Assembly (NCBI GenBank): GCA_021160885.1
Contig: JAGHBR010000267.1
Location: forward strand, 1 to 12,917
DNA length: 12,917 nucleotides
Reading direction: 5' to 3'
DNA from: Caldisericaceae bacterium
Lineage (GTDB): Bacteria; Calditrichota; Calditrichia; Calditrichales; Calditrichaceae
Below are positions 1-7,476 of the stretch, piece by piece. Position 1 is the first letter of the stretch; each line of letters begins with the position of its first letter. The position numbers and the translations under genes are program-made. A model generated the notes under the pieces. That model was not told the DNA's origin and made no database searches. It saw nothing but the letters and a program-made list of their open reading frames with translations.

Positions 1-624
1 ATTGATGACCTTATTGATATAGAAGAAGAAGAAATAGATGAAGACTTCCAAAAAACATCTGCAATTTCTCCCGTTGAAGAAAGCTATCTTTTTATTTCTC
101 CATTCAACCTTTACAAAAAAAGAATTGGTTGGCTGCTAATTCTATTGATCACCGATTTTTTATCATCAAGTATAATAGCACATTTTGAAGATGCTATAAA
201 AGCCGTTATTGTCCTGGCATTCTTTATACCTATATTAATAGATAGCGGTGGAAATATTGCTGCACAATCTTCAACTTTAGTAATCCGTGCTTTAGCAACT
301 GGGGAATTAACAATTAGGAGTTGGTTTAATGTTGTAAAAAAAGAATTATTGATAGGATTACTGATCGGCCTGACATTAGGAATAATTTTATATATCCGTG
401 GCTTTTTTTGGCGGGGCGGCCCTACTATTGGGATGGTGGTAGGTTTGTCAATGGTTGCGATAACAATCTGGTCAAATTTATTAGGCAGTTTATTGCCAAT
501 TATTTTAACGAAGCTCAAATTAGACCCAGCTGTTATTAGCAGCCCTTTGTTAACTACAGTGGTTGATTCGACTGGATTAATCATTTATTTTACACTTGCT
601 CAATTTGTTTTTCATTTATCATAA
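1..624 (+). CDS. mgtE: Magnesium transporter MgtE, C-terminal membrane domain (5' partial)
   Basis: This is the pore-forming half of an MgtE-type Mg2+ channel of the inner membrane. The frame is open from base 1 and ends at TAA 622-624, leaving 207 residues. About 20 acidic residues at the start match the linker after the CBS domains; the cytosolic N domain and CBS pair lie outside the window. About five hydrophobic segments follow, near residues 42-60, 64-82, 115-132, 142-168 and 180-205. The family signature with SGGN, QSST and RALA lies at residues 82-99. The last helix carries DPA at 175-177 and TTVVDSTG, whose Asp189 aligns with the ion-binding Asp432 of the Thermus thermophilus channel (alignment from memory). 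The family is about 450 residues long, so slightly more than half is missing. An internal ATG at 145 is not the true start, because the conserved linker and first helix begin before it. Family assignment is secure. Confidence 0.93.
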   Translation: MDDLIDIEEEEIDEDFQKTSAISPVEESYLFISPFNLYKKRIGWLLILLITDFLSSSIIAHFEDAIKAVIVLAFFIPILIDSGGNIAAQSSTLVIRALATGELTIRSWFNVVKKELLIGLLIGLTLGIILYIRGFFWRGGPTIGMVVGLSMVAITIWSNLLGSLLPIILTKLKLDPAVISSPLLTTVVDSTGLIIYFTLAQFVFHLS

Positions 625-642
625 CTATTTAAACGTAACATG

Positions 643-725
643 GGATTGGAGTTAGAACTTAAACGCGTTCATATTTTTTGCATTTTGTAAACTTGTCATC
701 GTTTAAATGCGTTCAACCTCAATCC
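643..725. repeat. Imperfect long inverted repeat between mgtE and the next ORF
   Basis: The arms at about 643-665 and 700-725 are imperfectly complementary: GGATTG pairs with CAATCC, GAAC with GTTC and TTAAACG with CGTTTAA, with small bulges between the blocks. The loop is about 34 nt and T-rich. No T-tract follows the 3' arm, so it is not a classical intrinsic terminator. It could be an mRNA-stabilising structure behind mgtE or a REP-like intergenic palindrome. Pairing was read by eye. Confidence 0.4.
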
Positions 726-732
726 GTTAAGC

Positions 733-990
733 ATGGAAAAGATAATTCGGCATATGCAAAATAAAAATGCTGCTTATTCAATAATAATAGCTGTTTTAAC
801 GTTGTTCTTGAGCTCTGGTGTTTTGGCCGGTTCTAATTCAGGAAGGGTAGTGGATGAACAAAACAACCTCATTTCCAACATGTACATTAGGCTGGAACCT
901 GCCATTCAAACGACGGTGACGGATGCGGAAGGGGTGTTTTATTTTGAAACGTCAAACAAGGACAGTACCGCTTTATTTCTGAATATATGA
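733..990 (+). CDS. Small secreted protein, truncated carboxypeptidase-regulatory-like domain
   Basis: This 85-residue ORF has a signal peptide: a charged start, a hydrophobic core at about residues 15-28 and a likely cleavage after VLA (residue 32). The mature part begins with SGRVVDEQNN and contains TTVTDAEGVFYF, the strand pattern of CarboxypepD_reg-like Ig-fold domains that open many TonB-dependent receptors and surface proteins of the FCB group. The domain stops before its last strands and nothing follows it, so it may be the remnant of a longer gene. No good Shine-Dalgarno sequence precedes ATG 733. The ATG at 754 would give a more typical 25-residue signal peptide. It is either a decayed fragment or a genuine tiny exported protein; its role is unknown. 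Whether it is expressed is uncertain. Confidence 0.5.
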   Translation: MEKIIRHMQNKNAAYSIIIAVLTLFLSSGVLAGSNSGRVVDEQNNLISNMYIRLEPAIQTTVTDAEGVFYFETSNKDSTALFLNI

Positions 991-1097
991 CTAACTAATC
1001 AGATGTGCGATCAGCATAAAATAAAAAATTACACAACAAATGTCAGACTCATCAAATTTTCTCTTTTCCGTTTTTTGTAAAATTTTAAAAAAAGGAT

Positions 1098-1126
1098 TTG
1101 ATAAAACAGAATTTTCTGTTTAATTT
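1098..1126 (+). promoter_or_regulatory. Candidate promoter with an 18-bp palindrome in its spacer
   Basis: TTGATA at 1098-1103 resembles a -35 box (5 of 6 matches). TAATTT at 1121-1126 is a weak -10 box at 17-bp spacing; TTTAAT at 1119-1124 is a better -10 box at 15 bp. Between them is the perfect palindrome AAACAGAATTTTCTGTTT (1104-1121), placed where a repressor would block RNA polymerase. It lies 38 bp before the start codon of the phosphatase gene. The palindrome is certain; the promoter and operator roles are inferred. Confidence 0.35.
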
Positions 1127-1158
1127 TTAGGTTTAAATAAATTTAATTTAAGGGTAAT

Positions 1159-2832
1159 ATGAAACCAAACGATTTCTACTTATTATTCGAAGATTCCTTT
1201 AAAACCTGGAAGGAAAATTCCGGAAACAATTTAGGCGCGCTTATTAAAAACGTTTCAGATAAGTGGTTGTTTCTATCTGGTAACCTTCCTAATAAAATCA
1301 AACCTGTCGAGTTAAAGAAATCTTTAATAGATTCTTTGTCAGAATACCAGGTTGTTTCTACGCAATCTTTACCTGCGGAATTACAACAATTATTTGAACA
1401 ATCACATTTTGAATGGATTTTTCCTACACACAAAAAAAAATACATTATTGCGGGAAGCGGTTCCATTAATGAATTTAAATTTTTACTGCTGGAACTGTGT
1501 ACAAGAGTTTTTGAATTACTGATTAAAAATAAAGAGTATGAAGAAGACCTGAAACGTAAATCACGAGAAATGCAAGATTTGTTGGAAAAGACCAGTGCCT
1601 TGCACGAAATCAGCCGTTCCATCGATTCCTTAGCCTCACTAGATTCATTATTGCAAGACATTGTACAGAAAGCCATGCACTTAATGAATGCTGAGTCCGG
1701 CTCATTGCTTCTTTTTGCCGATGAAGGCGATGAGCTCGAATTTAAGGTAGCCCTTGGACCAAAATCGGACACTGTAAAACCCTTCCGCATTAAACTGGGA
1801 CAGGGAATTTCCGGCTGGGTGGCCGAACATGGCGAACCGATTTTAATTAAAGACGCTTACCAGGACCCAAGATTTGATCCCAGTTTCGATAAAAGAAGCG
1901 GCTACCGCACGCGTTCTTTTTTATGTGTTCCGCTTCGTTACAAAGAACGGATTTTAGGCGTCATTACCATTTTAAACCGGCTGGACATGAAACCTTTTTC
2001 GGAAAAGGATCTCGAATTGCTATTGACCTTTAGTACTCAAGCGGCTTTAGCCATTGAAAATACACGCCTGTTGCAGGAAGCCATTGAAAAAGAGCGACTA
2101 AAAGCCGATATTAAAATCGCTTCGGAAATTCAAAAGCTTTTAATCCCAAACCAACTGCCTGAAATCGAAGATCTAGAAATTGCCGCAACCTATATCCCCT
2201 GTAAAGAGATGAGCGGTGATTTTTATGACATCATTCCCATGAAAGATGGCAAATGGGCTTTTATTATGGCCGATGTTTCCGGTAAGAGTATCCCGGCCGC
2301 CATGCTGATGTCCAATTTTCAGGCATCGGTGCGGACAATTTTTCAATTCTCGGATAATCTGGCCTGGATCATGGAAAACTTAAATCAAATGATCATGCGC
2401 CAGACCTCAGCCGATCGGTACATTACTGTTTTTGCTGCCATTTATGACAGCCATTCAGGAGTACTCGATTATGTGAATGCCGGTCACAATCCGCCCTTCA
2501 TTCTAAAAAAATCAAAAGAATTTACACTTTTGAATAAAGGTGGCATATTTTTAGGCGCTTTCCCCTGGGAATACGAAAAGACAGGTCTCAAGTTGGAAAA
2601 CGATGATTTGCTGGTCATTTACACTGATGGACTGGTCGAAGCGATGAACGAAAAAGAAGAAGAGTTTGAACTCGAGCGCTTAAAACAATTAGTTAAAGCA
2701 AATCAACACCAAAAACTGAGTGAGCTTAAAGAAACAATCATTGAGGCTGTAAGAGATCATGTTGGCAGCCAGCAGTTAGAGGATGATTTTACCCTGATGC
2801 TCATTAGAAAAATCAAAATCAATGGTCATTAA
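1159..2832 (+). CDS. GAF-domain SpoIIE/PP2C-type serine phosphatase (RsbU/RsbP-like)
   Basis: This is a predicted Mn2+-dependent phosphoserine phosphatase of the partner-switching type, which dephosphorylates a STAS antagonist in response to a sensed signal. It has 557 residues. Residues 1-110 are an N-terminal region I do not recognise. A coiled stretch (about 120-148) leads into a GAF sensor domain (about 150-300), then a helical linker (300-330) and the SpoIIE phosphatase domain (about 335-553). Metal and catalytic motifs are present: SGDFYD (352-357), ADVSGK (371-376), NAGHNPP (440-446), YTDGLVEA (488-495) and DDFT (542-545). No transmembrane segment is seen, so it is probably cytosolic. 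AAGGG at 1150-1154 supports the start. The next gene encodes a STAS protein, its likely substrate. No anti-sigma kinase is found here. The GAF ligand cannot be read from the sequence. Confidence 0.9.
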   Translation: MKPNDFYLLFEDSFKTWKENSGNNLGALIKNVSDKWLFLSGNLPNKIKPVELKKSLIDSLSEYQVVSTQSLPAELQQLFEQSHFEWIFPTHKKKYIIAGSGSINEFKFLLLELCTRVFELLIKNKEYEEDLKRKSREMQDLLEKTSALHEISRSIDSLASLDSLLQDIVQKAMHLMNAESGSLLLFADEGDELEFKVALGPKSDTVKPFRIKLGQGISGWVAEHGEPILIKDAYQDPRFDPSFDKRSGYRTRSFLCVPLRYKERILGVITILNRLDMKPFSEKDLELLLTFSTQAALAIENTRLLQEAIEKERLKADIKIASEIQKLLIPNQLPEIEDLEIAATYIPCKEMSGDFYDIIPMKDGKWAFIMADVSGKSIPAAMLMSNFQASVRTIFQFSDNLAWIMENLNQMIMRQTSADRYITVFAAIYDSHSGVLDYVNAGHNPPFILKKSKEFTLLNKGGIFLGAFPWEYEKTGLKLENDDLLVIYTDGLVEAMNEKEEEFELERLKQLVKANQHQKLSELKETIIEAVRDHVGSQQLEDDFTLMLIRKIKINGH

Positions 2833-2905
2833 GGCTTGTTTTGGTCCCTTAAGGAGTAAACTTGTTTGTGATTATGGTCTGAAAAGTCGAAACCGAATTG
2901 AAATA

Positions 2906-2934
2906 TTGATGACTCAAATTTAACATATTATGCT
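2906..2934 (+). promoter_or_regulatory. Candidate sigma70-type promoter for the STAS-phosphorylase pair
   Basis: TTGATG (2906-2911) and TATGCT (2929-2934) are spaced by 17 bp and each match consensus at four of six positions. They sit in the 180-bp gap between the phosphatase stop and the STAS start. The call rests on spacing and position only, and read-through from the phosphatase gene is equally possible. Confidence 0.3.
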
Positions 2935-2996
2935 GTAAAAATAGTTCAAAAGTGGTTTTAAAAAACAAAACTATTGACGACAATAATATTAGAAAC

Positions 2997-3005
2997 AAAA
3001 GGGGG
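2997..3005 (+). promoter_or_regulatory. Ribosome binding site that fixes the STAS start at 3013
   Basis: AAAAGGGGG lies 7 nt before ATG 3013. The frame is open further upstream to a TTG at 2974, but that codon has no such site, and the extra 13 residues do not resemble the STAS family. Confidence 0.7.
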
Positions 3006-3012
3006 CAATATT

Positions 3013-3357
3013 ATGAATTTCCCAACCCATTTAATGAACAATGGGGAAGTGGTTACTATTGACGTTCCACGTCGCCTTACTTCGGAAATATCCGGAGAAT
3101 TAAAAAAAATAATGAAAGAATTTCTGGAACAGGAAAAGTACAAGATTGTGATAAACCTGGAGAAGACAAAATACATGGATTCCAGCGGTTTGGGAGCCAT
3201 AGTATCGAAAATTGCGGCCACACGTACCAAAGGGGGAGATATCCGTTTGGCAGCGCCTCAGCAAACCATCATCGATTTATTGGAATTAACCCATATTAAT
3301 CAAATTGTGAAGATTTATGACACTGTTGAAGAAGCAGTAAAAAGTTTTAAGGAGTAA
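3013..3357 (+). CDS. STAS-domain anti-sigma factor antagonist (SpoIIAA/RsbV-like)
   Basis: This is a 114-residue single-domain STAS protein. Such antagonists bind an anti-sigma kinase when unphosphorylated and are switched off by serine phosphorylation. The hallmark motif MDSSGLGA lies at residues 55-62, with Ser57 and Ser58; Ser58 has the same position and number as the phosphorylated serine of Bacillus SpoIIAA. The rest follows the family pattern of alternating strands and helices over the usual length of about 110 residues. The start is ATG 3013, chosen for its strong ribosome binding site. The upstream gene encodes the likely activating phosphatase. The next gene, a glucoside phosphorylase, starts 6 bp after the stop codon, so the two are almost surely co-transcribed. 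The cognate kinase and the final output are not in the window. Confidence 0.92.
   Translation: MNFPTHLMNNGEVVTIDVPRRLTSEISGELKKIMKEFLEQEKYKIVINLEKTKYMDSSGLGAIVSKIAATRTKGGDIRLAAPQQTIIDLLELTHINQIVKIYDTVEEAVKSFKE
3349..3354 (+). promoter_or_regulatory. Ribosome binding site inside the end of the STAS gene
   Basis: AAGGAG overlaps the last codons of the STAS gene and serves the phosphorylase. It is 6 nt from TTG 3361 and 9 nt from ATG 3364. ATG is preferred. The overlap suggests translational coupling. Confidence 0.65.
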
Positions 3358-3363
3358 TTCTTG

Positions 3364-5250
3364 ATGAAATATCAGGAAGATATGATTGTTGATCGAAGAA
3401 ATTTCCATTACACGGAACCAGATTACACGCGACCAGTCTTACAAATTCCTGATTATTTCAGCCAGCGTTTTAAAAACAAACTGACTTTTCTCTACAGCAA
3501 GTCCCGTCTTGATTTAATCTATCCGGAGTTAGAGCGTATTTTAAAAGTTTATTATGCCCACAAAACACCTCAAATGATTGAGTGGGAAAAAAGTTTTGAT
3601 CCGGAAAATCGGTTTACAGAAAGAGATGTCATATTAATAACCTATGGTGATTTAATCAGAACGCCCAATCAAAAACCGTTGCGAACTTTAAGCCAGCTTA
3701 CGGAAACGTATTTGAGAAATGTTATTAATACCCTGCACATTTTGCCCTTTTTCCCTTCTTCTTCCGACCGAGGATTTGCAGTCATGGATTTTGAAGAAGT
3801 TGATCCTAATTTAGGCACCTGGGACGATATTTTAGAACTTAAAAAAGATTTTAAATTGATGTTTGACGGCGTTTTTAACCATGTTTCTTCAAAGAGCCGT
3901 TGGTTCCAGGAATTTTTAAACCAGAATCCGCAATTTCTTGATTTTTTTGTGGTCTTTTCTACAAAACAACAACTTTCACCCGACCAATTGCGTTTAATTG
4001 TACGGCCGCGCACCACACCAATTTTAACCGAATTTTGTACGCTTAATGGGAAACGGCTGGTGTGGACCACCTTCAGTCAGGATCAGATTGATCTGAACTA
4101 TCATAATCCACACGTTTTGCTAAAGATGATTGAGATTCTTTTGACCTATGTGCGACGTGGAGCAGATATCATTCGCCTGGATGCGGTGACTTATTTATGG
4201 GAAGAATTAGGTACTTCTTGCGTGCATCTGGAGCAGACGCATGCCATTATTAAGCTTTTCCGTGATATTTTAGATGCCGTAGCGCCTCATGTAGCTATCA
4301 TCACTGAGACTAATGTACCGCATAAGGAAAATATCCGTTATTTTGGCAATGGAAAAGATGAAGCCCAAATGGTTTACAATTTCGCCTTACCTCCATTGGT
4401 GCTTTACTCCTTTCAAAATGAAAACGCTAAAAAATTAACAGAATGGGCCGCCTCTTTGGAAAAGCCATCCAACGAAGCAACCTTTTTTAATTTTCTCGAT
4501 TCTCACGATGGAGTAGGAGTGATGGCCGTCCAAGAGATTTTGTCCCAGGAAGAGATGGACATGATGGCTTTACGTGTAGTCGAACATGGCGGTTTCATTT
4601 CATACCGGGCTAATCCCGATGGCTCGTTAAGTCCCTATGAATTAAATATTACCTGGTTCAGCGCCATTAATAATGAAGATGCCAATGAACCGATGGAACT
4701 TCAGGTGAAACGCTACATTGCTTCGCGGGCTATTGCTCTGGTTTTAATGGGCGTGCCTGGCATTTACTTGCACGGATTTCTTGGGTCAAAAAATGATGCT
4801 GATCTGGTTATTGAAGAAAAATCCACTCGTAGTATCAATCGCAAAACATTAAATAAAAAAGAATTGCTACGTTCGCTGGAAAATCCTGAAACCACCACTT
4901 ACCATGTGACGCGACAGTTGGTTCGCTTAATTGAAATAAGAAAACGTCAGCGTGCTTTTCATCCTAATTCTCCACAAAAAATCCTTAAAGTCGCAGATGA
5001 AATTTTTGGCGTAATTCGTTACACTATGGATCATCAGGAAATTATTTTAACGTTAACCAATGTTTCATCAAAAAGAGTTCCGCTTACCATTAACCTGAAA
5101 GCCTGGGGAATATTAGGAAATCATCACTGGCACGATTTATTAAGTAAGCGTTCTTTTAAAACAGAAAACAACCAAATTTCTTTAGAAGTAGATCCTTACC
5201 AAATTTTGTGGCTTAAAGCCCGAAACGGTAATTTCAGGATATTGGATTAG
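3364..5250 (+). CDS. GH13 subfamily 18 glucoside phosphorylase (sucrose or glucosylglycerate phosphorylase-like)
   Basis: This is a 628-residue retaining alpha-glucoside phosphorylase of the alpha-amylase clan. The family splits sucrose or a related glucoside with phosphate to give alpha-glucose 1-phosphate, in the cytosol. GH13 signatures appear in order: the beta-3/beta-4 region with DGVFNH (168-173), the nucleophile Asp273 in RLDAVTYLW, the acid/base Glu315 in ITETNVP and the stabilising Asp382 in FLDSHDG. GSKND (475-479) and RSINR (489-493) resemble the YcjM/glucosylglycerate phosphorylase side of the subfamily more than Bifidobacterium sucrose phosphorylase, as I recall those sequences. 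There is no signal peptide. It is longer than the roughly 500-560 residues usual for the family. It follows the STAS gene by 6 bp and ends at an intrinsic terminator. Family is secure; the sugar acceptor (fructose, glycerate, glycerol or other) is not. Confidence 0.88.
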   Translation: MKYQEDMIVDRRNFHYTEPDYTRPVLQIPDYFSQRFKNKLTFLYSKSRLDLIYPELERILKVYYAHKTPQMIEWEKSFDPENRFTERDVILITYGDLIRTPNQKPLRTLSQLTETYLRNVINTLHILPFFPSSSDRGFAVMDFEEVDPNLGTWDDILELKKDFKLMFDGVFNHVSSKSRWFQEFLNQNPQFLDFFVVFSTKQQLSPDQLRLIVRPRTTPILTEFCTLNGKRLVWTTFSQDQIDLNYHNPHVLLKMIEILLTYVRRGADIIRLDAVTYLWEELGTSCVHLEQTHAIIKLFRDILDAVAPHVAIITETNVPHKENIRYFGNGKDEAQMVYNFALPPLVLYSFQNENAKKLTEWAASLEKPSNEATFFNFLDSHDGVGVMAVQEILSQEEMDMMALRVVEHGGFISYRANPDGSLSPYELNITWFSAINNEDANEPMELQVKRYIASRAIALVLMGVPGIYLHGFLGSKNDADLVIEEKSTRSINRKTLNKKELLRSLENPETTTYHVTRQLVRLIEIRKRQRAFHPNSPQKILKVADEIFGVIRYTMDHQEIILTLTNVSSKRVPLTINLKAWGILGNHHWHDLLSKRSFKTENNQISLEVDPYQILWLKARNGNFRILD

Positions 5251-5274
5251 GCTGCACCCAACTAATCCTCAATT

Positions 5275-5310
5275 GGGATCGATGTCTGCAAAGGATATCG
5301 ATCCCTTTTT
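5275..5310 (+). terminator. Rho-independent terminator after the GH13_18 gene
   Basis: A perfect 9-bp stem, GGGATCGAT (5275-5283) with ATCGATCCC (5297-5305), encloses a 13-nt loop and is followed directly by TTTTT (5306-5310). It starts 24 bp after the phosphorylase stop. The remaining 230 bp to cdsA are AT-rich; I see only a short palindrome, AAAACGTTTT, at 5500-5509 and no convincing promoter. Confidence 0.85.
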
Positions 5311-5541
5311 CTAAATTGCACAAAATTTAATTATTGCTTAATTTCCATCCGGTTATTGATTTAATTTGGGGAGATTTCAAAGGAATAACGTTCATTTTAA
5401 ACTTGCTTTTGCTCAGCTTTTAGCGATGGTTATTTCCTTTATGCTTACAAAATTGGGTTTTCCTTGAGTAAGTTGTGAAAAAAACAGCGGTAATATTTTA
5501 AAACGTTTTCCAGAAAAATATTTTAATGAACAGGAGTTAAC

Positions 5542-6369
5542 ATGAAAGAACTCGCGGTACGTGTGGCTGTAGCCGTGGTCGGAATTCCACTTTTATTATT
5601 CATTATATTGAAAGGCGGGCTATACTTTTACCTGTTTTCAGTGGTTGTAACGGTAATCGGGCAATGGGAAATGTACCAATTGCTTCGTCAAAAGGGGAGT
5701 AAACCCATGATGGTAGCCGGGCTTTTCAGCGGTCAGGTTCTATTAGCCCTGGTCTACACCGGACCCAATGCTCTGTTATTTTTCGTATTGCTATTATTTG
5801 TTATTTTTATTTTTGGCGCTGAAATGTTTAAAAATAATGGTTCTCCACTAATCAATACCAGCGCTACTTTGTCAGGAATTGTTTATCCTACATTTTTCTG
5901 GGGAAGCTTGCTGTTTTTGCGGGAAAATGTAGCAACCCTCTTTGCAAAAGATTACAGTTTTGGAGGTAAGTTCGTTTTGTTGATGTTTGTTGCCATCTGG
6001 ATTTGCGATACTTTTGCTTATTTTTTGGGAAAACAATTTGGCAAACATCGTCTTTTCGAAAGAGTTTCACCCAAAAAGAGCTGGGAAGGTGCGGTAGCAG
6101 GATTAGTAGGTGCCTTGCTGACCTATTTACTGGTTTATTTTCTACAAATTATTCCGATAACTATTTATGTGGCCATTGTGGGAGGGCTAATTGTCGGTAT
6201 TGTCGGGCAATTTGGCGATTTGGTAGAATCCTGGTTTAAACGTGATGCCAAAGTTAAGGATTCCTCGAATCTGCTGCCAGGTCACGGCGGTATTTTAGAT
6301 CGTTTTGATAGTGTGATGTTCAGCTCGGTCGCATTTCTGGCCCTGTATTTTATTTTGCAAATTAGTTAG
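5542..6369 (+). CDS. cdsA: Phosphatidate cytidylyltransferase (CDP-diacylglycerol synthase)
   Basis: This enzyme converts phosphatidic acid and CTP to CDP-diacylglycerol and pyrophosphate, the branch point of phospholipid synthesis, in the inner membrane. It has 275 residues, the normal family length, with about seven or eight hydrophobic helices. The CdsA signature is complete in residues 230-257: SWFKRDAKVKD followed by LLPGHGGILDRFDS. The upstream conserved block CDTFAYFLGK (155-164) and the SPKKSWEG segment (176-183) are also present. AGGAG at 5532-5536, 5 nt before the ATG, supports the start. The downstream response regulator begins 9 bp after the stop, so the two form an operon. In many bacteria cdsA lies near uppS, dxr or frr; that context is absent here. 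Assignment is secure. Confidence 0.96.
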   Translation: MKELAVRVAVAVVGIPLLLFIILKGGLYFYLFSVVVTVIGQWEMYQLLRQKGSKPMMVAGLFSGQVLLALVYTGPNALLFFVLLLFVIFIFGAEMFKNNGSPLINTSATLSGIVYPTFFWGSLLFLRENVATLFAKDYSFGGKFVLLMFVAIWICDTFAYFLGKQFGKHRLFERVSPKKSWEGAVAGLVGALLTYLLVYFLQIIPITIYVAIVGGLIVGIVGQFGDLVESWFKRDAKVKDSSNLLPGHGGILDRFDSVMFSSVAFLALYFILQIS

Positions 6370-6378
6370 GATTTAGAA

Positions 6379-7476
6379 ATGAGTGACAAACGTGTTTTAA
6401 TTGTAGATGATGAAGAAGATCTGACCTGGACGATTTCAAAACATCTTTCCAGGGACAAAGATAAATTTGAATTAATTGCCGTAAACAGCGCCATGGCTGC
6501 TTTGGATGTTCTGGCCCAGGTGCCGGTTAACCTGGTTATTACTGATATCCGTATGCCCGAAATTTCCGGGCTTGATTTGTTGCTCAAAATAAAAGAAAAC
6601 TATCCGCAAACTAAAGTGGTGATTATGACTGCCTATGGTTCTTCTGAAATTCAGGAAGAAGCCAACAAAAGAGGTTGTTTTAAATACATTGAAAAACCCT
6701 TTGAAATTCAGGATTTAAGGCAGCTGATTCTTGATATTTTACAGGAGAAAAAAGGGTTTGAAGGAAAAATCTCTGATTTCCAATTAACCGATTTAATTCA
6801 ACTTTTATGTCTTGGACGTCAGACAAACAGTATTCATTTCGAAAAAGATGGTAGTCATGGGGCCATTTATTTTGATGAAGGAGATATTGTTCATGCCGAA
6901 GTAGACCAGATTGAAGGTGAGGAAGCCTTTTACGAAATATTAAGCTGGGAAGGTGGAGCCTTTAATTTGCAAAAGGGAGAAAAAGCTCCCAAAGAAACCA
7001 TTTTTAAAAGCTGGCAGAACTTATTGTTGGAAGGATTAAGACGCCTTGATGAATTACGTGCCAGAACGTCACACGTTGATGATAAAATACCGGAAGCACA
7101 AAAACAACTCATTCTTGCCCTGGAAAATCATCTGCGAAATAAAGGCCTTGAAGTATTGGCCCTTTTGGACCAAACGGGATTTGTTGTTGCCTCTGCTGTC
7201 CAGCCGGAGCAAAAAGATAAATGGTCTGTTTCAGATATTGTTCCTTTTATTTCTAAACTACTTTCAGCGGTCGAAGAGAATGGGCAAGAATTTGGTTTTG
7301 GAAAGTCAGAAGAGGTGTTTGTGCAGTACGGGGAGGGAATAATTCAATTGGCAAGAGTGGCTGATTCGAATTATTTTTTAGCTTCACTTGGGAATAACGA
7401 AATGAATATTAGTCTGCTTCGTCTGGAAAATAAAAAATTATTTAAACAACTCGTTCCAATTATTAAAAAACTTTAA
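6379..7476 (+). CDS. Response regulator with PATAN (DUF4388) and Roadblock/LC7-like domains
   Basis: This 365-residue cytosolic signalling protein has three parts. Residues 1-122 form a receiver domain with the acidic pair Asp10-Asp11, phospho-acceptor Asp56 in VITDIRMP, Thr84 and Lys106 in EKPF; all activation residues are intact. Residues about 126-230 match the PATAN/DUF4388 pattern: GKISDFQLTDLIQLL, then GAIYFDEGDIVHAE and EAFYEILSW. Residues about 240-350 look like a Roadblock/LC7 module (LALLDQTGFVVASA, then VFVQYGEGIIQLARV), a fold that in bacteria often contacts Ras-like GTPases such as MglA. There is no DNA-binding domain, so output is probably by protein contact. It starts 9 bp after cdsA, with a weak TTAGGA site overlapping the cdsA stop. 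The partner kinase is not nearby. The first two domains are firm; the third is likely. Confidence 0.85.
   Translation: MSDKRVLIVDDEEDLTWTISKHLSRDKDKFELIAVNSAMAALDVLAQVPVNLVITDIRMPEISGLDLLLKIKENYPQTKVVIMTAYGSSEIQEEANKRGCFKYIEKPFEIQDLRQLILDILQEKKGFEGKISDFQLTDLIQLLCLGRQTNSIHFEKDGSHGAIYFDEGDIVHAEVDQIEGEEAFYEILSWEGGAFNLQKGEKAPKETIFKSWQNLLLEGLRRLDELRARTSHVDDKIPEAQKQLILALENHLRNKGLEVLALLDQTGFVVASAVQPEQKDKWSVSDIVPFISKLLSAVEENGQEFGFGKSEEVFVQYGEGIIQLARVADSNYFLASLGNNEMNISLLRLENKKLFKQLVPIIKKL

Noticed and set aside
145..624. Stand-alone 159-residue membrane protein starting at ATG 145
   Set aside because: The frame is open to base 1, and residues before this ATG match the MgtE linker and first helix, so this is an internal Met of a gene cut by the window edge.
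1176..1790. Long minus-strand open frame opposite the phosphatase gene
   Set aside because: It is Ser/Cys-rich, has no recognisable domain, and lies wholly antisense to a strong conserved coding region.
2845..2876. AAGGAG followed by TTG in the gap after the phosphatase gene
   Set aside because: The frame reaches a stop after only a few codons, so the ribosome-binding-like motif has no gene behind it.
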